Shown here: positions 43,527 to 52,618 of the stretch, piece after piece | Numbering within the stretch: position 1 is the first letter of the stretch | Layout: each line of letters starts with the position of its first letter | Origin: Streptococcus pseudopneumoniae | Lineage (GTDB): Bacteria; Bacillota; Bacilli; Lactobacillales; Streptococcaceae | Direction of reading: 5' to 3' | NCBI RefSeq assembly: GCF_001074565.1 | Contig: NZ_JUQX01000025.1 | Span: forward strand, 22,743-86,742 | Length of the DNA stretch: 64,000 bases | The notes under the pieces: model-generated | Databases searched by the model: none | The model's input: only the letters and a program-made list of their open reading frames with translations | Told to the model about the DNA's origin: nothing | Translations under genes and position numbers: made by a program

Positions 43527-43699
43527 AATCGATTTCCTTTTCTAATTCTACTGCTTCCATTCTACCATATTCTGAAAGAGCTTGCAGAGATTTTTCATAG
43601 AAACAAACTGGAACAAGGATAAGCAACCGAACGAAGCACATCATTTAAGTCAGGGAGCCCCTCATCCAGTACCAACTATTTTTCAGGGGGTTAAAGAAA

Positions 43700-44554
43700 C
43701 TAGTCTACCTTATATTCTGACTTTATAGCCTCCAAGAAATCTTTTACATCCTCTACATACCCATGTTTTTCAATTAAACTAGCTAAGAGTTCTAGATTGT
43801 GCCCCCGATAGTTGTCATCTCGGCGTAGTTCTTCATACATTTCGATAAAAGGAAGCCCCTTGGACTTGGCCAATTCTAACTCAGCTTCATAATCATAAGA
43901 AACTTTTCGAAATAGGATATTGACCAATTCCCCATCTTCAACCTCTATCACGGCATACTGGGCACGGTGATTCTTTAACACCTCCCAATCAAAATAGGGC
44001 ATGCCAATCGTACCTGGATTGATGATTTGTTGCCCTTGACTGCCGTAACGAAGCAACTGCTTGTGGACATGACCATAGACTGCTACGTCCGTTTCCGCAT
44101 CTAGCAGTTGGTCAAATTTTTCTGTGTTATTCCCAACAGACAAGTCACCACCATAGTTCTTATTTGGCAAATTATGAGAAAGAGAAAAGCGCAGTCCATC
44201 AACCTCTTTCTTTTCTAGCATAGGTAAACTTCGTAGCCAGACAATCGTTTCAGGATCCATTCGTTCCATCAAAAACTGGGTCATTCGCATTAGCTGGATG
44301 TCTTGCGGATTTTCCAAACCGTATTCCCCATCCAAGGCCTCAAGGACACAATCATCCCAATTTCCTCGAACACTTGCTGTGATAGGAAGGTCCTTTAGCA
44401 GGGCGACCAAGTCATTTGCACCGGGACCGGGAAGAAAAATATCTCCCAGAAGCCAATATTCACTGACTCCTTGATTTTTGGCATCTGCAATCACTGCTTC
44501 TAAGGCTGTCGCATTTCCATGAATATCTGACAAAATTGCGATTTTATGGTTCAT
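43700..44554 (-). CDS. Metallophosphoesterase (YfcE-like), copy 1
   Basis: This 284-residue protein has the calcineurin-like phosphoesterase motifs ILSDIHGN (D9, H11), [17 protein letters not shown] and VYGHVHKQ. It probably hydrolyses phosphodiesters or phosphomonoesters with two metals; the substrate is unknown. The start overlaps the end of uvrC by 11 bases. A close paralogue of the same length lies at 59790-60641 (shared motifs [16 protein letters not shown] and INPGTIG/LNPGSIG). Confidence 0.9.
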   Translation of the reverse strand: MNHKIAILSDIHGNATALEAVIADAKNQGVSEYWLLGDIFLPGPGANDLVALLKDLPITASVRGNWDDCVLEALDGEYGLENPQDIQLMRMTQFLMERMDPETIVWLRSLPMLEKKEVDGLRFSLSHNLPNKNYGGDLSVGNNTEKFDQLLDAETDVAVYGHVHKQLLRYGSQGQQIINPGTIGMPYFDWEVLKNHRAQYAVIEVEDGELVNILFRKVSYDYEAELELAKSKGLPFIEMYEELRRDDNYRGHNLELLASLIEKHGYVEDVKDFLEAIKSEYKVD

Positions 44555-46391
44555 GATGGCCTCCTTCTGTTTGGTAATCTACTTGCTCTTCCGCCACTTG
44601 AGCCAATTCCACTTCTTTCTGCGGGTTCAACTTTCTTTGCACATCTTCTGCGACTGTTCTTGGTACCCCAACTTCGACAATCTCATCCACACTGGCTTCT
44701 TTGATTTTAGTGAGAGACTTGAAATGCTTCATGAGATTCTGCTTGCGTTTAGGTCCTAGACCATCAATTCCATCTAGTTGAGATGAAAAGGAGTTTTTGG
44801 AGCGTAGTTGACGGTGGAAGGTGATGGCAAAGCGGTGAACCTCATCCTGGATGCGTTGGAGGAGGAAAAATTCCTGAGAATTGCGAGACAACTCCACTAC
44901 CTCAAGCGGATCTCCAAAGAGCAATTCATGGGTTTGGTGCTTGTCATTCTTTTGCAGCCCAGCAATTGGAATATCCAAGCCCAGCTCCTCTTGGATGACC
45001 TGCTTAGCGATATTGACCTGACCTTGTCCGCCATCAATCACAATCAAATCTGGTGGGGTCAAACCTTCTCGTTGAACTCGACCATAACGCCTGCGAATGA
45101 CTTCTCTCATACTCGCATAATCATCTGGACCCACAACCGTTTTTATCTTGTACTTACGGTAATCCTTCTTACTTGGTTTACCATTGACAAAGACCACCAT
45201 GGCTGAAACAGGACTGGTTCCCATGATATTAGAGTTGTCGAAGGACTCAATGCGAACTGGAGTCGGTATTTGGAGCAAGCGTTCCAGATTTTCAATAGCT
45301 CCTTGGGTCTTTTCGACAGATTTTTCTAGCAGATTGAACTTCTGCTCCAGACTAACACGGGCATTTTTTATGGCTAGATTGACCAGTTGTTTTTTCTCCC
45401 CACGTTGGGGCTTGAAAATCTTGGTATCCACCAAGGCCTTAACGGCTTCTTCATCGATATCCTGCGGAATCAGCACTTCATTGGGAACCAGGTGAGATTT
45501 TTCTTGATAAAATTGTCCCACATAGGTCAAAAAGTCCTCGTCCGGATCATTGTAGTAGGGGAAGAGATTGACATCCCGCTCGATGAGTTTTCCTTGACGT
45601 ACAAAGAAAACCTGAACACACATCCAGCCCTTATCCACATAGTAGCCAAAGACGTCACGATTTTGCAAATCTTTCGCCATGACCCGTTGCTTGGTCCGAA
45701 GCGTTCCAATCGCCTGAATCAGGTCACGGTATTCTGCTGCCCGTTCAAACTCCATACTTTGTGCTGCTACTGCCATTTTACTCTTGAGATCATCGATGAT
45801 TTTGTCATCCTGTCCTTTTAGGAAATCAGAAACCTCCTGAGCCATGGACTTGAAATAGGCCTCATCTTTTTTACAGATGGTATGGGCCATACACTGGCCG
45901 ATATGGTAGTAAAAACAGACCTTAGACGGTGGATTAGTACACTTGCGAAAAGGGAAAATCCGATCCAGTAGTCGCTTGATTTCATTGGCTGCCCCTACAT
46001 CTGGATAGGGACCAAAGTAAAGCCCTCCATCCTTTTTGACCTGACGAGTAATAATAAGCCGTGGATAACGTTCATTGGTGATTTTGATAAAGGGATAGGA
46101 CTTATCATCCTTAAGCATGATATTGTACTTGGGCTTATTTTCCTTGATGAGGTTGATTTCTAGGAGAAGTGCCTCAATATTGGACTCAGTGACGATAAAT
46201 TCAAAATCTACAATTTCAGATACCAGAGCTTCTGTCTTGGTATCGTGACTGCCACGAAAGTACGACCGCACACGGTTGCGCAGATTTTTAGCCTTTCCGA
46301 CATAGATAATGGTGCCGTTTTTATCTTTGTGAATGTAACAACCAGGATTGGTAGGCAAGAGCTCTAGTTTTGATTTGATCAAGTTATTCAT
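44544..46391 (-). CDS. uvrC: Excinuclease ABC subunit C (UvrC)
   Basis: I start at the ATG at 46391 ([17 protein letters not shown], 615 residues) because a TATAAT box lies at 46398-46403 and the longer frame from 46430 spans the promoter. UvrC makes both incisions in nucleotide excision repair. It has a GIY-YIG domain at the N-terminus ([21 protein letters not shown]), a Cys-rich cluster, a UVR segment, the UvrC RNase-H-like nuclease (VIDGGQGQ) and C-terminal helix-hairpin-helix repeats. The spacing puts the transcript start within about one base of the ATG. Confidence 0.95.
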   Translation of the reverse strand: MNNLIKSKLELLPTNPGCYIHKDKNGTIIYVGKAKNLRNRVRSYFRGSHDTKTEALVSEIVDFEFIVTESNIEALLLEINLIKENKPKYNIMLKDDKSYPFIKITNERYPRLIITRQVKKDGGLYFGPYPDVGAANEIKRLLDRIFPFRKCTNPPSKVCFYYHIGQCMAHTICKKDEAYFKSMAQEVSDFLKGQDDKIIDDLKSKMAVAAQSMEFERAAEYRDLIQAIGTLRTKQRVMAKDLQNRDVFGYYVDKGWMCVQVFFVRQGKLIERDVNLFPYYNDPDEDFLTYVGQFYQEKSHLVPNEVLIPQDIDEEAVKALVDTKIFKPQRGEKKQLVNLAIKNARVSLEQKFNLLEKSVEKTQGAIENLERLLQIPTPVRIESFDNSNIMGTSPVSAMVVFVNGKPSKKDYRKYKIKTVVGPDDYASMREVIRRRYGRVQREGLTPPDLIVIDGGQGQVNIAKQVIQEELGLDIPIAGLQKNDKHQTHELLFGDPLEVVELSRNSQEFFLLQRIQDEVHRFAITFHRQLRSKNSFSSQLDGIDGLGPKRKQNLMKHFKSLTKIKEASVDEIVEVGVPRTVAEDVQRKLNPQKEVELAQVAEEQVDYQTEGGHHEP

Positions 46392-46397
46392 AGTTCC

Positions 46398-46403
46398 ATT
46401 ATA
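46398..46403 (-). promoter_or_regulatory. -10 box for uvrC (near-leaderless start)
   Basis: TATAAT preceded by TGC (extended -10) ends 7 bases before the uvrC ATG, where the first transcribed base would be expected. No ribosome site fits between them. Confidence 0.6.
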
Positions 46404-46431
46404 GCAAAAAGGCGGTAACAGGACGAACAAA

Positions 46432-46460
46432 AAACCCCACCAATCACTTGTTGGAGGAGC
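46432..46460 (-). terminator. Terminator of the matrixin-type protease gene
   Basis: A 9-pair stem with one mismatch (CTCCTCCAA against TTGGTGGGG on the minus strand) is followed by TTTTTT. The mismatch lowers confidence. Confidence 0.55.
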
Positions 46461-46492
46461 TTTGATTTCTTTTCGGATTGCACCGACTTCAT

Positions 46493-47194
46493 CTAGTCGC
46501 TACTGATATAGAGTTCTTGAACAGCTTTCACATCCTGAGGCTGAATCCCATAGTAGGAGCCGGCAGGCTGCATAACAGAAGTCTCGTTGGTATGATCCAA
46601 TCCGATGGCATGTCCAAGCTCGTGCTCCGCCGTGTGCACGATCCGTTCATAAGAATAACCATAACTTGGATTGGATAGATAATAGTGATTCAGGCGAACC
46701 GTTACAGATATAAATTGATTGGTTAACAAATTGGTTTGACTCTCGGCTTGACCTGCTACAGCGGTTGATCCATCATTCATCTCACTTGCCACAATATCTG
46801 CCTGACTAGGATCCGCAACCACCTCAAAGATAAAGGCTCCCGTTTGATTCCAGTTTTTTATGGCTTCTGCATAGGCACCTTGGAAGGTCTCATCCATTTG
46901 AGGCTCAATATAGATGCGAGCTGAGGCTTGAGCCCACTTGCCTTCTGCATGTTGGTGACTGTCTGTCTGAGACAAGACTTCCAGCGTTCCCGTCTCCTTC
47001 CATTGATTCCAGCCACCTTGACCAATCTTACTCATTTTTTCAACCTGATTGACCGCAGAATGAAAATCACCTGTCAGATACCATAGCACTCCAAAAGCAA
47101 TGAGAAGTAGAATAACCACAGTCCAAACCAGACGCCAGAAGAAACGCCAAATTCCCAAAAGAAAACGGAACAATAATCGAATAATCCAAAACAT
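46493..47194 (-). CDS. Membrane-anchored matrixin-like zinc metalloprotease
   Basis: This 233-residue protein has a basic N-terminus, one membrane segment (about 18-42), and an extracellular catalytic domain with [11 protein letters not shown] (H191, E192, H195, H201) and a Met-turn SVMQP (M208). That is the metzincin/matrixin-like zinc binding signature. The substrate is unknown. Its position just after the branch-adding murMN genes and its extracellular domain suggest an envelope or secreted-protein role. Confidence 0.9.
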   Translation of the reverse strand: MFWIIRLLFRFLLGIWRFFWRLVWTVVILLLIAFGVLWYLTGDFHSAVNQVEKMSKIGQGGWNQWKETGTLEVLSQTDSHQHAEGKWAQASARIYIEPQMDETFQGAYAEAIKNWNQTGAFIFEVVADPSQADIVASEMNDGSTAVAGQAESQTNLLTNQFISVTVRLNHYYLSNPSYGYSYERIVHTAEHELGHAIGLDHTNETSVMQPAGSYYGIQPQDVKAVQELYISSD

Positions 47195-47211
47195 GACGCT
47201 CCACCTTTCAT

Positions 47212-47265
47212 AAAAATAAGAATCTATCTTAAAATCAATGGTCTCCCATAATCAAGATAGATTCT
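47212..47265 (-). terminator. murM-murN terminator
   Basis: A perfect 12-bp stem (47219-47230 with 47254-47265) with a 23-base loop is followed on the minus strand by TATTTTTAT, about 40 bases past the murN stop. Confidence 0.7.
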
Positions 47266-47304
47266 CTATTTTACTCAATAAAACTGAAAGAAAACTAAAC
47301 AAAC

Positions 47305-48471
47305 TCAACGTCTTAATAATTTCTTTAACAATTGAATACACTTATATTTCAATGGAGATGGATAATAACGAAATGTTCCAGCCTTACGCACAATATAGCC
47401 ATTAAAATTTTGTTTAAAACGCAAAACGCCATCACTACCATCAAAAATCCCTTGAATCCCTAGGAAGTTGTATTGATGGATATTTCGTTGCACTGTCTGC
47501 TTCATCGCATGATATTGAAGTAAAAATGGAGCTGAGAACTTCTGGTACTCTGCGTACGACCCCCCAAACAAGTAAGTTGCCTCTGTATTTGTGTAGATTA
47601 TCAAAGCACAAGCTAGAGCAACATTGCCAGACTCACTATCCAAGCTAGTTAGAAAATCTTTTTTCTTTTGCAAAGCTTGATATTGCTGGTGAAATTGTTT
47701 CGACTTCTTGTCAAGACTAGCCATCTTCACATTTAAAGCATCTATAGACTGTTGCGGATTGACTTCAGCAATTAGGAAATCAGCCTTATCTCCAAACATA
47801 TCATACAATTTAAAGTAATAATCTAAATCCTTATCCTCAAAACCTTGTCTTTTACCTGTTTCTTCGATAATTTTTTTGAATATTGGAATTTCTTCCCGTT
47901 CTGCATTTCGAATAAGAATATTGAAATCAAAAGCTGACTGAATGTTGCGAATACTATTTTTATTAAAAGATTTCAATAAGGAAACAGCATCATAATCTTG
48001 CAAATCTTTGATGTAATGCCAGCTGACTTCTCCATTAGGATAACATGTTGTCAAGCCATCAAATTGATAACCTAAATCAGTCAAACCTTGAATAATACTT
48101 TTTTTCTCAGCATCTATTGGATTACCTTCACTATCAAAAGTTTGATAAGTTTCATAAGGTTTTACAAGCAACTCTAATACACCATTTTGCTTGGCATATT
48201 CTTTTAACTCCGCATAAAAAACTGGAAGAGCATCTTGTTGGGTATAAATCGGCCCCGAATTGAGCTCCATATGCAGACCACCCAGCATGGGCAAGTTAAA
48301 AACAAGAGCTGCAACTTGAATCTCTCCTTCTTGTTTCAAAGCAAGATAAACGATTCGAGCCCCTCTTTTTTCTAACAAGTCTCCCATATGGATCGATTGC
48401 ATAAAGGAACGAGAAGAAACCTGATCAGAATAAGCCTGAAAATCCTCTTTCGTGAGTGTAATTAGTACCAT
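47305..48471 (-). CDS. murN: MurN-like FemX/FemAB peptidyltransferase
   Basis: This 388-residue protein is a FemABX aminoacyltransferase that uses an aminoacyl-tRNA to add the second residue of the branched peptide on lipid II Lys. N-terminal (SYDQ/SSRSFMQS) and C-terminal segments (FYNFLGIQGIFDG-like, LRFKQNFNGYIVRKAG) correspond closely to pneumococcal MurN as I recall it. The middle (about residues 145-320) differs strongly and is shorter, with a coiled-coil arm MASLDKKSKQFHQQYQALQK. Mosaic structure by recombination is likely in this locus; in pneumococci such mosaicism in murM/murN relates to penicillin resistance. It is encoded 4 bases after murM. Confidence 0.86.
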   Translation of the reverse strand: MVLITLTKEDFQAYSDQVSSRSFMQSIHMGDLLEKRGARIVYLALKQEGEIQVAALVFNLPMLGGLHMELNSGPIYTQQDALPVFYAELKEYAKQNGVLELLVKPYETYQTFDSEGNPIDAEKKSIIQGLTDLGYQFDGLTTCYPNGEVSWHYIKDLQDYDAVSLLKSFNKNSIRNIQSAFDFNILIRNAEREEIPIFKKIIEETGKRQGFEDKDLDYYFKLYDMFGDKADFLIAEVNPQQSIDALNVKMASLDKKSKQFHQQYQALQKKKDFLTSLDSESGNVALACALIIYTNTEATYLFGGSYAEYQKFSAPFLLQYHAMKQTVQRNIHQYNFLGIQGIFDGSDGVLRFKQNFNGYIVRKAGTFRYYPSPLKYKCIQLLKKLLRR

Positions 48472-48475
48472 ATAC

Positions 48476-49702
48476 TTACTTTCTATGTTTTTTTCTTAAT
48501 GTTTTACGAAGTTGATAAAGATAGTTAGCCAAATGATACAAAAAATTTACTGGCAGAGTGAACTCTCCAATATATTCTTGAACAACAGGACTAAAGTTAG
48601 ATTTAAAATCAGTCAATCCATCATCTAAAGTACCTTCAATACCTCCCATATTAGCCCAAATTTTACCATCTTTATACGATTCCTCAAACACTTTTGGATA
48701 AAGAATATATTGAGGGTAAAACTTTTTAAACCTATCGTCCATTCCAGCATAAAGCATTTCAAGTGTATTACCAAATGACACAGAAAGTATCCCAGCTATA
48801 ACTATTTCTTTTGGATATTGTTGAACAAGTTTTTCAAACTCTACAATATATTTTTCAATAGATTTTTTCTGCTGTTTTAGTTTGGTTAGACGCTTTTTTT
48901 GATGCTCGCCTGTTTCAGCTAAATCTTTTTTTATCTGGGACAACTGCTCCTTATACTTTATCAGACGATCCGGAAGGTTAATCTTCGCTAGATGTAAATA
49001 GGCATCATCTCCATAGATTTCCATTAATCTTTGGAAATATTCCTGATTACGAAGTGCAACATTCTTCCGACGTTCTGTAAAAGATATAATAGTCCCAAAA
49101 TCTGATATATCTGACAAGGTCCCTCTATATGTAACAACACCTCTGTTTATAGCATCTTTCATTAACCTCTTGGTATGCTTTGGAAAATCCGAATCTACCC
49201 CTTCTTTAAGTATTCTATTAGCCTGATAACGTGGTTGTATTGTTTCAGCCATAGCTTTAGTTCTACCAGACCATTGGCAATTGGCAGATTTTAAATTTTG
49301 AACAGCTTCTATAGTTGTCCTACTGTCAGCAAATTCTTTAGAAGATTTGTCAATAGGGTATTGTTTTAAGATTAGAGACGGATCAAACTTAATAAAAACA
49401 GACCGTCTACAAGACCCAAATTGTTTTAAACTTTTCATCACAAATCTTACCAAGTCCTTATCTTGATAATCCATTATTGGCCCTCTTGGAATATACATCA
49501 TAGTGTAACCAAGTGGTAATTTTTTTATAAGAATACTCGCAACAGCTACCAATTCTCCATTTTTATAAAAACCTAAACGCTCATTCCCCCAATTATCTTT
49601 TATCTTTGCCCAAGAACTACTCTGTAACAGATTAACTTGTGGGTGTTGAATAACGAATGTATCATGCTCTTCTTCAGAAATTCCTATTTTATAATCAAAC
49701 AT
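48476..49702 (-). CDS. murM: MurM-like FemX/FemAB peptidyltransferase
   Basis: This 408-residue protein is the first of the FemABX pair; MurM attaches Ser or Ala from tRNA to lipid II Lys. Family segments include LLQSSSWAKIKDNWG, LPLGYTMMYIPRGPIMDY, IQPRYQANRIL, a Lys-rich coiled-coil insertion (residues about 240-285) and IWANMGGIEGTL. The sequence diverges widely from the pneumococcal allele I remember, though motifs and length fit. The AT-rich composition of the region differs from the flanking uvrC and RNase J genes. Confidence 0.87.
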   Translation of the reverse strand: MFDYKIGISEEEHDTFVIQHPQVNLLQSSSWAKIKDNWGNERLGFYKNGELVAVASILIKKLPLGYTMMYIPRGPIMDYQDKDLVRFVMKSLKQFGSCRRSVFIKFDPSLILKQYPIDKSSKEFADSRTTIEAVQNLKSANCQWSGRTKAMAETIQPRYQANRILKEGVDSDFPKHTKRLMKDAINRGVVTYRGTLSDISDFGTIISFTERRKNVALRNQEYFQRLMEIYGDDAYLHLAKINLPDRLIKYKEQLSQIKKDLAETGEHQKKRLTKLKQQKKSIEKYIVEFEKLVQQYPKEIVIAGILSVSFGNTLEMLYAGMDDRFKKFYPQYILYPKVFEESYKDGKIWANMGGIEGTLDDGLTDFKSNFSPVVQEYIGEFTLPVNFLYHLANYLYQLRKTLRKKHRK

Positions 49703-49934
49703 CTGTCTCCCTTTCTTTTAGCACCTACTTAATTAGTATAAATCAATTCACTATTACTAATTCATATACTATGTAAATATTCATTGGAATACTAGTTTTC
49801 TTGATAAGATTCTCTCTTTCAACTAGTATCTCTCTACTATTCTACTACTTTCGTTTGAAAAGTCTAGCGAAAACTGACTTCCATCATTATTTTTAAGCCA
49901 AAAACAACTATAAATATTGGTTCATTTATAAAAA

Positions 49935-50714
49935 CTAACTCAGTCTATCTTCTAATTTGAAGTCAATTGGTAAGGTAGCTAAAAAACGCTCCAATTGTTT
50001 TTCCCAGTAGTACCACTCGTGAGTGCCAGGACTATGACTATAGGTCACTTTAAAACCAAGCTTTTTGAGGTTTTTTACAGCGAGGTTATTGGCTGAATAA
50101 AGATAGTCTTGCTCGCCACACCAAGCCCAAAGTTTGGTTTTTTTATCCGATTTCGTAGCGATACTTTCAAGCGAATGAGGGCTAGCTGTCCAATCTTTGA
50201 TTTCTCCAAAAACTCCTCGCCAGTAGGCAAGAGAGCCCAAATCCTGACTTTCAGGAGAAAATTCCTGAAAACTGAGCGCACCAGAAAAACTAGCCGCATG
50301 AGAAAAATGATTGGTTGCGAGAGCCAACTTGAAGGAACCATAGCCACCCATGGAGAGACCCGCAATGAAGGTCTTTTGTCGCTTGCTGGTCATATTGGGA
50401 AAGAAACGTTTCATTACCTGAGGCAACTCTTCTGCTAGAGCTGTAAAGTAGTTAAAACCATACTGGGTATCTGTGTACCAGCCATTGCTAGTATTGGGCA
50501 TGATGACAATGAGATTGGTCCCGCGCAACAAGCGTTCGACATTGGTACGTTTGAGCCAGCTATTTTGATTTCCTGACATTCCATGCAAAAGATAAAGAAC
50601 AGGAATATCTGTGCAATCAGGTTCAGTCACCCGACTGCCATCTGGATAGAGTACGGTAACACCCCACTCCATATCCAAAACTTCTGAGTAATACTCGATA
50701 TTCATAACTGCCAT
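49935..50714 (-). CDS. estA: EstA-like tributyrin esterase (alpha/beta hydrolase)
   Basis: This 259-residue hydrolase has the nucleophile elbow GLSMGGYG (S121), an oxyanion motif LLHGMSGN, and D203 and H232 as likely triad members (CGEQDYL and GTHEWYYW). It resembles pneumococcal EstA, an intracellular carboxylesterase that acts on short-chain acyl esters and O-acetylated sialic acid. It lies between murM and RNase J2, with its own gaps. Confidence 0.92.
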   Translation of the reverse strand: MAVMNIEYYSEVLDMEWGVTVLYPDGSRVTEPDCTDIPVLYLLHGMSGNQNSWLKRTNVERLLRGTNLIVIMPNTSNGWYTDTQYGFNYFTALAEELPQVMKRFFPNMTSKRQKTFIAGLSMGGYGSFKLALATNHFSHAASFSGALSFQEFSPESQDLGSLAYWRGVFGEIKDWTASPHSLESIATKSDKKTKLWAWCGEQDYLYSANNLAVKNLKKLGFKVTYSHSPGTHEWYYWEKQLERFLATLPIDFKLEDRLS

Positions 50715-50741
50715 GGTTGTCTCCTTTTACTATTCTATAAG

Positions 50742-50764
50742 AAAAAGCCGAATTTCGACTTTTT
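50742..50764 (-). terminator. Terminator after the RNase J2 gene
   Basis: AAAAAGCCGAA (50742-50752) and TTCGACTTTTT (50754-50764) form an 11-bp stem (one G-U on the minus strand), 18 bases past the stop. Confidence 0.8.
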
Positions 50765-50782
50765 CCGTAGGTATGCTGCTTA

Positions 50783-52444
50783 TTATTTTGCTTCCATCAC
50801 GACTGGCAAGATTGCTGGGCGACGCTTGGTTTGATCAAAGAGGTACTTGGTCAGATTGTCACGAACCTTGCCTTTGAGATCTGCCCAATCAAAGTCGTCA
50901 CCTTGAAGATACTCTTCTACCGTTTGGTTAATCAATTCTGAACTTTCACGGAGAATATCGCGACTCTTCTTAAGGTAGATAAATCCACGCGTATGAACAC
51001 GAGCCTTAGCCACAATCTTCTTCTCACGACGGTTAACAGTGATGGCCACGATAAAGATTCCATCCTCTGACAAGACCTTACGGTCGCGAAGAACGACATT
51101 CCCAACATCACCAATGGCATTTCCATCAATCATAACATCGCCTGCAGAAACTGCTCCAGCTGGAACGAAGTCTCCATGTTCATAGGACATGATCGTTCCC
51201 TTTTTAGGGATGAAAATACGCTCTGGCAACATCCCAACTGCCATGGCAGCCTTGGCATGCGCATCCAACTCACGGTATTCCCCTTGGATAGGGAAGAGAT
51301 ACTTGGGTTGCAAGAGATTAATCATCAACTGCAAATCACGCGCATTCCCATGTCCGGATACTCGCAAGCTTTGGGTAATGAGTTTCACCACACCACCAGC
51401 TTGGTAGATCATATTTTCAACGCGAGCTACAACTGCTTCTTTGGCGGTGGATGGAGTTGTTACAATATAAACCAAGTCCCCATCCTTGATTTCTACATAA
51501 CGGTGGCGCCCAACGGACATCTTGCGAAGTCCATTGATGGGTTCACCCATACGACCTGTCTCTAGGATAATCAACTCATGGTCTTCAAAACGAGACATTT
51601 CTTTCGGTTTAATCAAAAGGCTTTCATTAGCTAGAGACAATTTTTTGAGACGAATCGCTGTACGAACGATATTTTCAACATCAAATCCAGTCAAAACGAC
51701 TCGGCGACCAGTCTCCGCAGCCGCATCAAAAACCTGCTGGATACGAGAAAGGTTGCTGGCAACTGCCGCAACGATGATACGACCTTCCCAGTCCGCAATG
51801 GTTTGGGTAATTTCATCCCCAACTTCACTCTCACTCGCTACCTGAATATTGCTGTCCGCATTAGCCGAGTCACTGAGAAGCGCCAAGACACCGTCACGGC
51901 CGATTTCGGCTAAACGTGCAAAATCCGTCGCATAGGATTCACTAGCCGTCTGGTCAAATTTGAAGTCCCCTGTGTAAACAATGTTCCCTTTTGGTGTTTT
52001 TAACACAACTCCCAAACTTTCTGGAATGGAGTGAGTTGTACGGAAGAAGGAAACCACCGTTCCCCCAAAGTCAATCTCCGTATCCTCATCAATCACATGG
52101 AAGTCATTGAATTTCTTAACCGTATCATTTCCTTTGACAAAGAGTTTCGCCAACTCAATGGTCAACTCAGAACCAAACACAGGCACCTTCGCTTCTGCCA
52201 AAAGATAAGGCAGAGCTCCAATGGCATCTGCATGTCCGTGGGTCAAGAAGACTCCAGCGATACGATTACTATTTTCAAAAAGGTATTCCATATTTGGAAT
52301 GACGACGTCGACCCCAAGCTGTTCATTTTCAGGGTATTTAAGCCCCGCATCCAAAACAAAAATTGAATTGTCAATCTCAGCAATGTACATATTTTTCCCG
52401 TTTTCACGCACACCACCAAGTGTTGTTAAACTGATATTACTCAT
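50783..52444 (-). CDS. rnjB: Ribonuclease J2
   Basis: This 553-residue protein is a beta-CASP metallo-beta-lactamase ribonuclease. The metal motif reads THGHADAIGALPYLL: the usual HxHxDH is HGHADA, with Ala at the position of the second His (residue 74). That substitution marks the J2 subunit, which pairs with an active J1 and has little or no exonuclease activity alone. Other motifs (VFLTHG, TGDFKFD, SGHGNARDL in beta-CASP) are present, with a C-terminal domain of about 100 residues. It takes part in mRNA decay and rRNA maturation. Confidence 0.93.
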   Translation of the reverse strand: MSNISLTTLGGVRENGKNMYIAEIDNSIFVLDAGLKYPENEQLGVDVVIPNMEYLFENSNRIAGVFLTHGHADAIGALPYLLAEAKVPVFGSELTIELAKLFVKGNDTVKKFNDFHVIDEDTEIDFGGTVVSFFRTTHSIPESLGVVLKTPKGNIVYTGDFKFDQTASESYATDFARLAEIGRDGVLALLSDSANADSNIQVASESEVGDEITQTIADWEGRIIVAAVASNLSRIQQVFDAAAETGRRVVLTGFDVENIVRTAIRLKKLSLANESLLIKPKEMSRFEDHELIILETGRMGEPINGLRKMSVGRHRYVEIKDGDLVYIVTTPSTAKEAVVARVENMIYQAGGVVKLITQSLRVSGHGNARDLQLMINLLQPKYLFPIQGEYRELDAHAKAAMAVGMLPERIFIPKKGTIMSYEHGDFVPAGAVSAGDVMIDGNAIGDVGNVVLRDRKVLSEDGIFIVAITVNRREKKIVAKARVHTRGFIYLKKSRDILRESSELINQTVEEYLQGDDFDWADLKGKVRDNLTKYLFDQTKRRPAILPVVMEAK

Positions 52445-52578
52445 TTTTCCTCCGAAACCTTAGTTTATCTTGATTATAGGGTAGGTTCACTCTCTTATTC
52501 TAAAAGTTCTCAAACTTTCAGCCGAATCTTTTCCTACCATTATACCATTTTTTTGATGATTTTCAAAATGAAGATTTG

Positions 52579-52610
52579 TTTTCAAAAAAGAGCTGGTTGC
52601 CCAACTCTTT
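52579..52610 (-). terminator. recJ terminator
   Basis: AAAGAGCTGG (52587-52596) and CCAACTCTTT (52601-52610) form a 10-bp stem (one G-U on the minus strand) with loop GCAA and a T-run. Confidence 0.85.
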
Positions 52611-52618
52611 CCTAACTT

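Noticed and set aside
43566..43699. Non-coding gap between the nitroreductase and phosphoesterase genes as a possible RNA gene
   Set aside because: Only weak G/C-rich pairing was seen, with no promoter-terminator pair.
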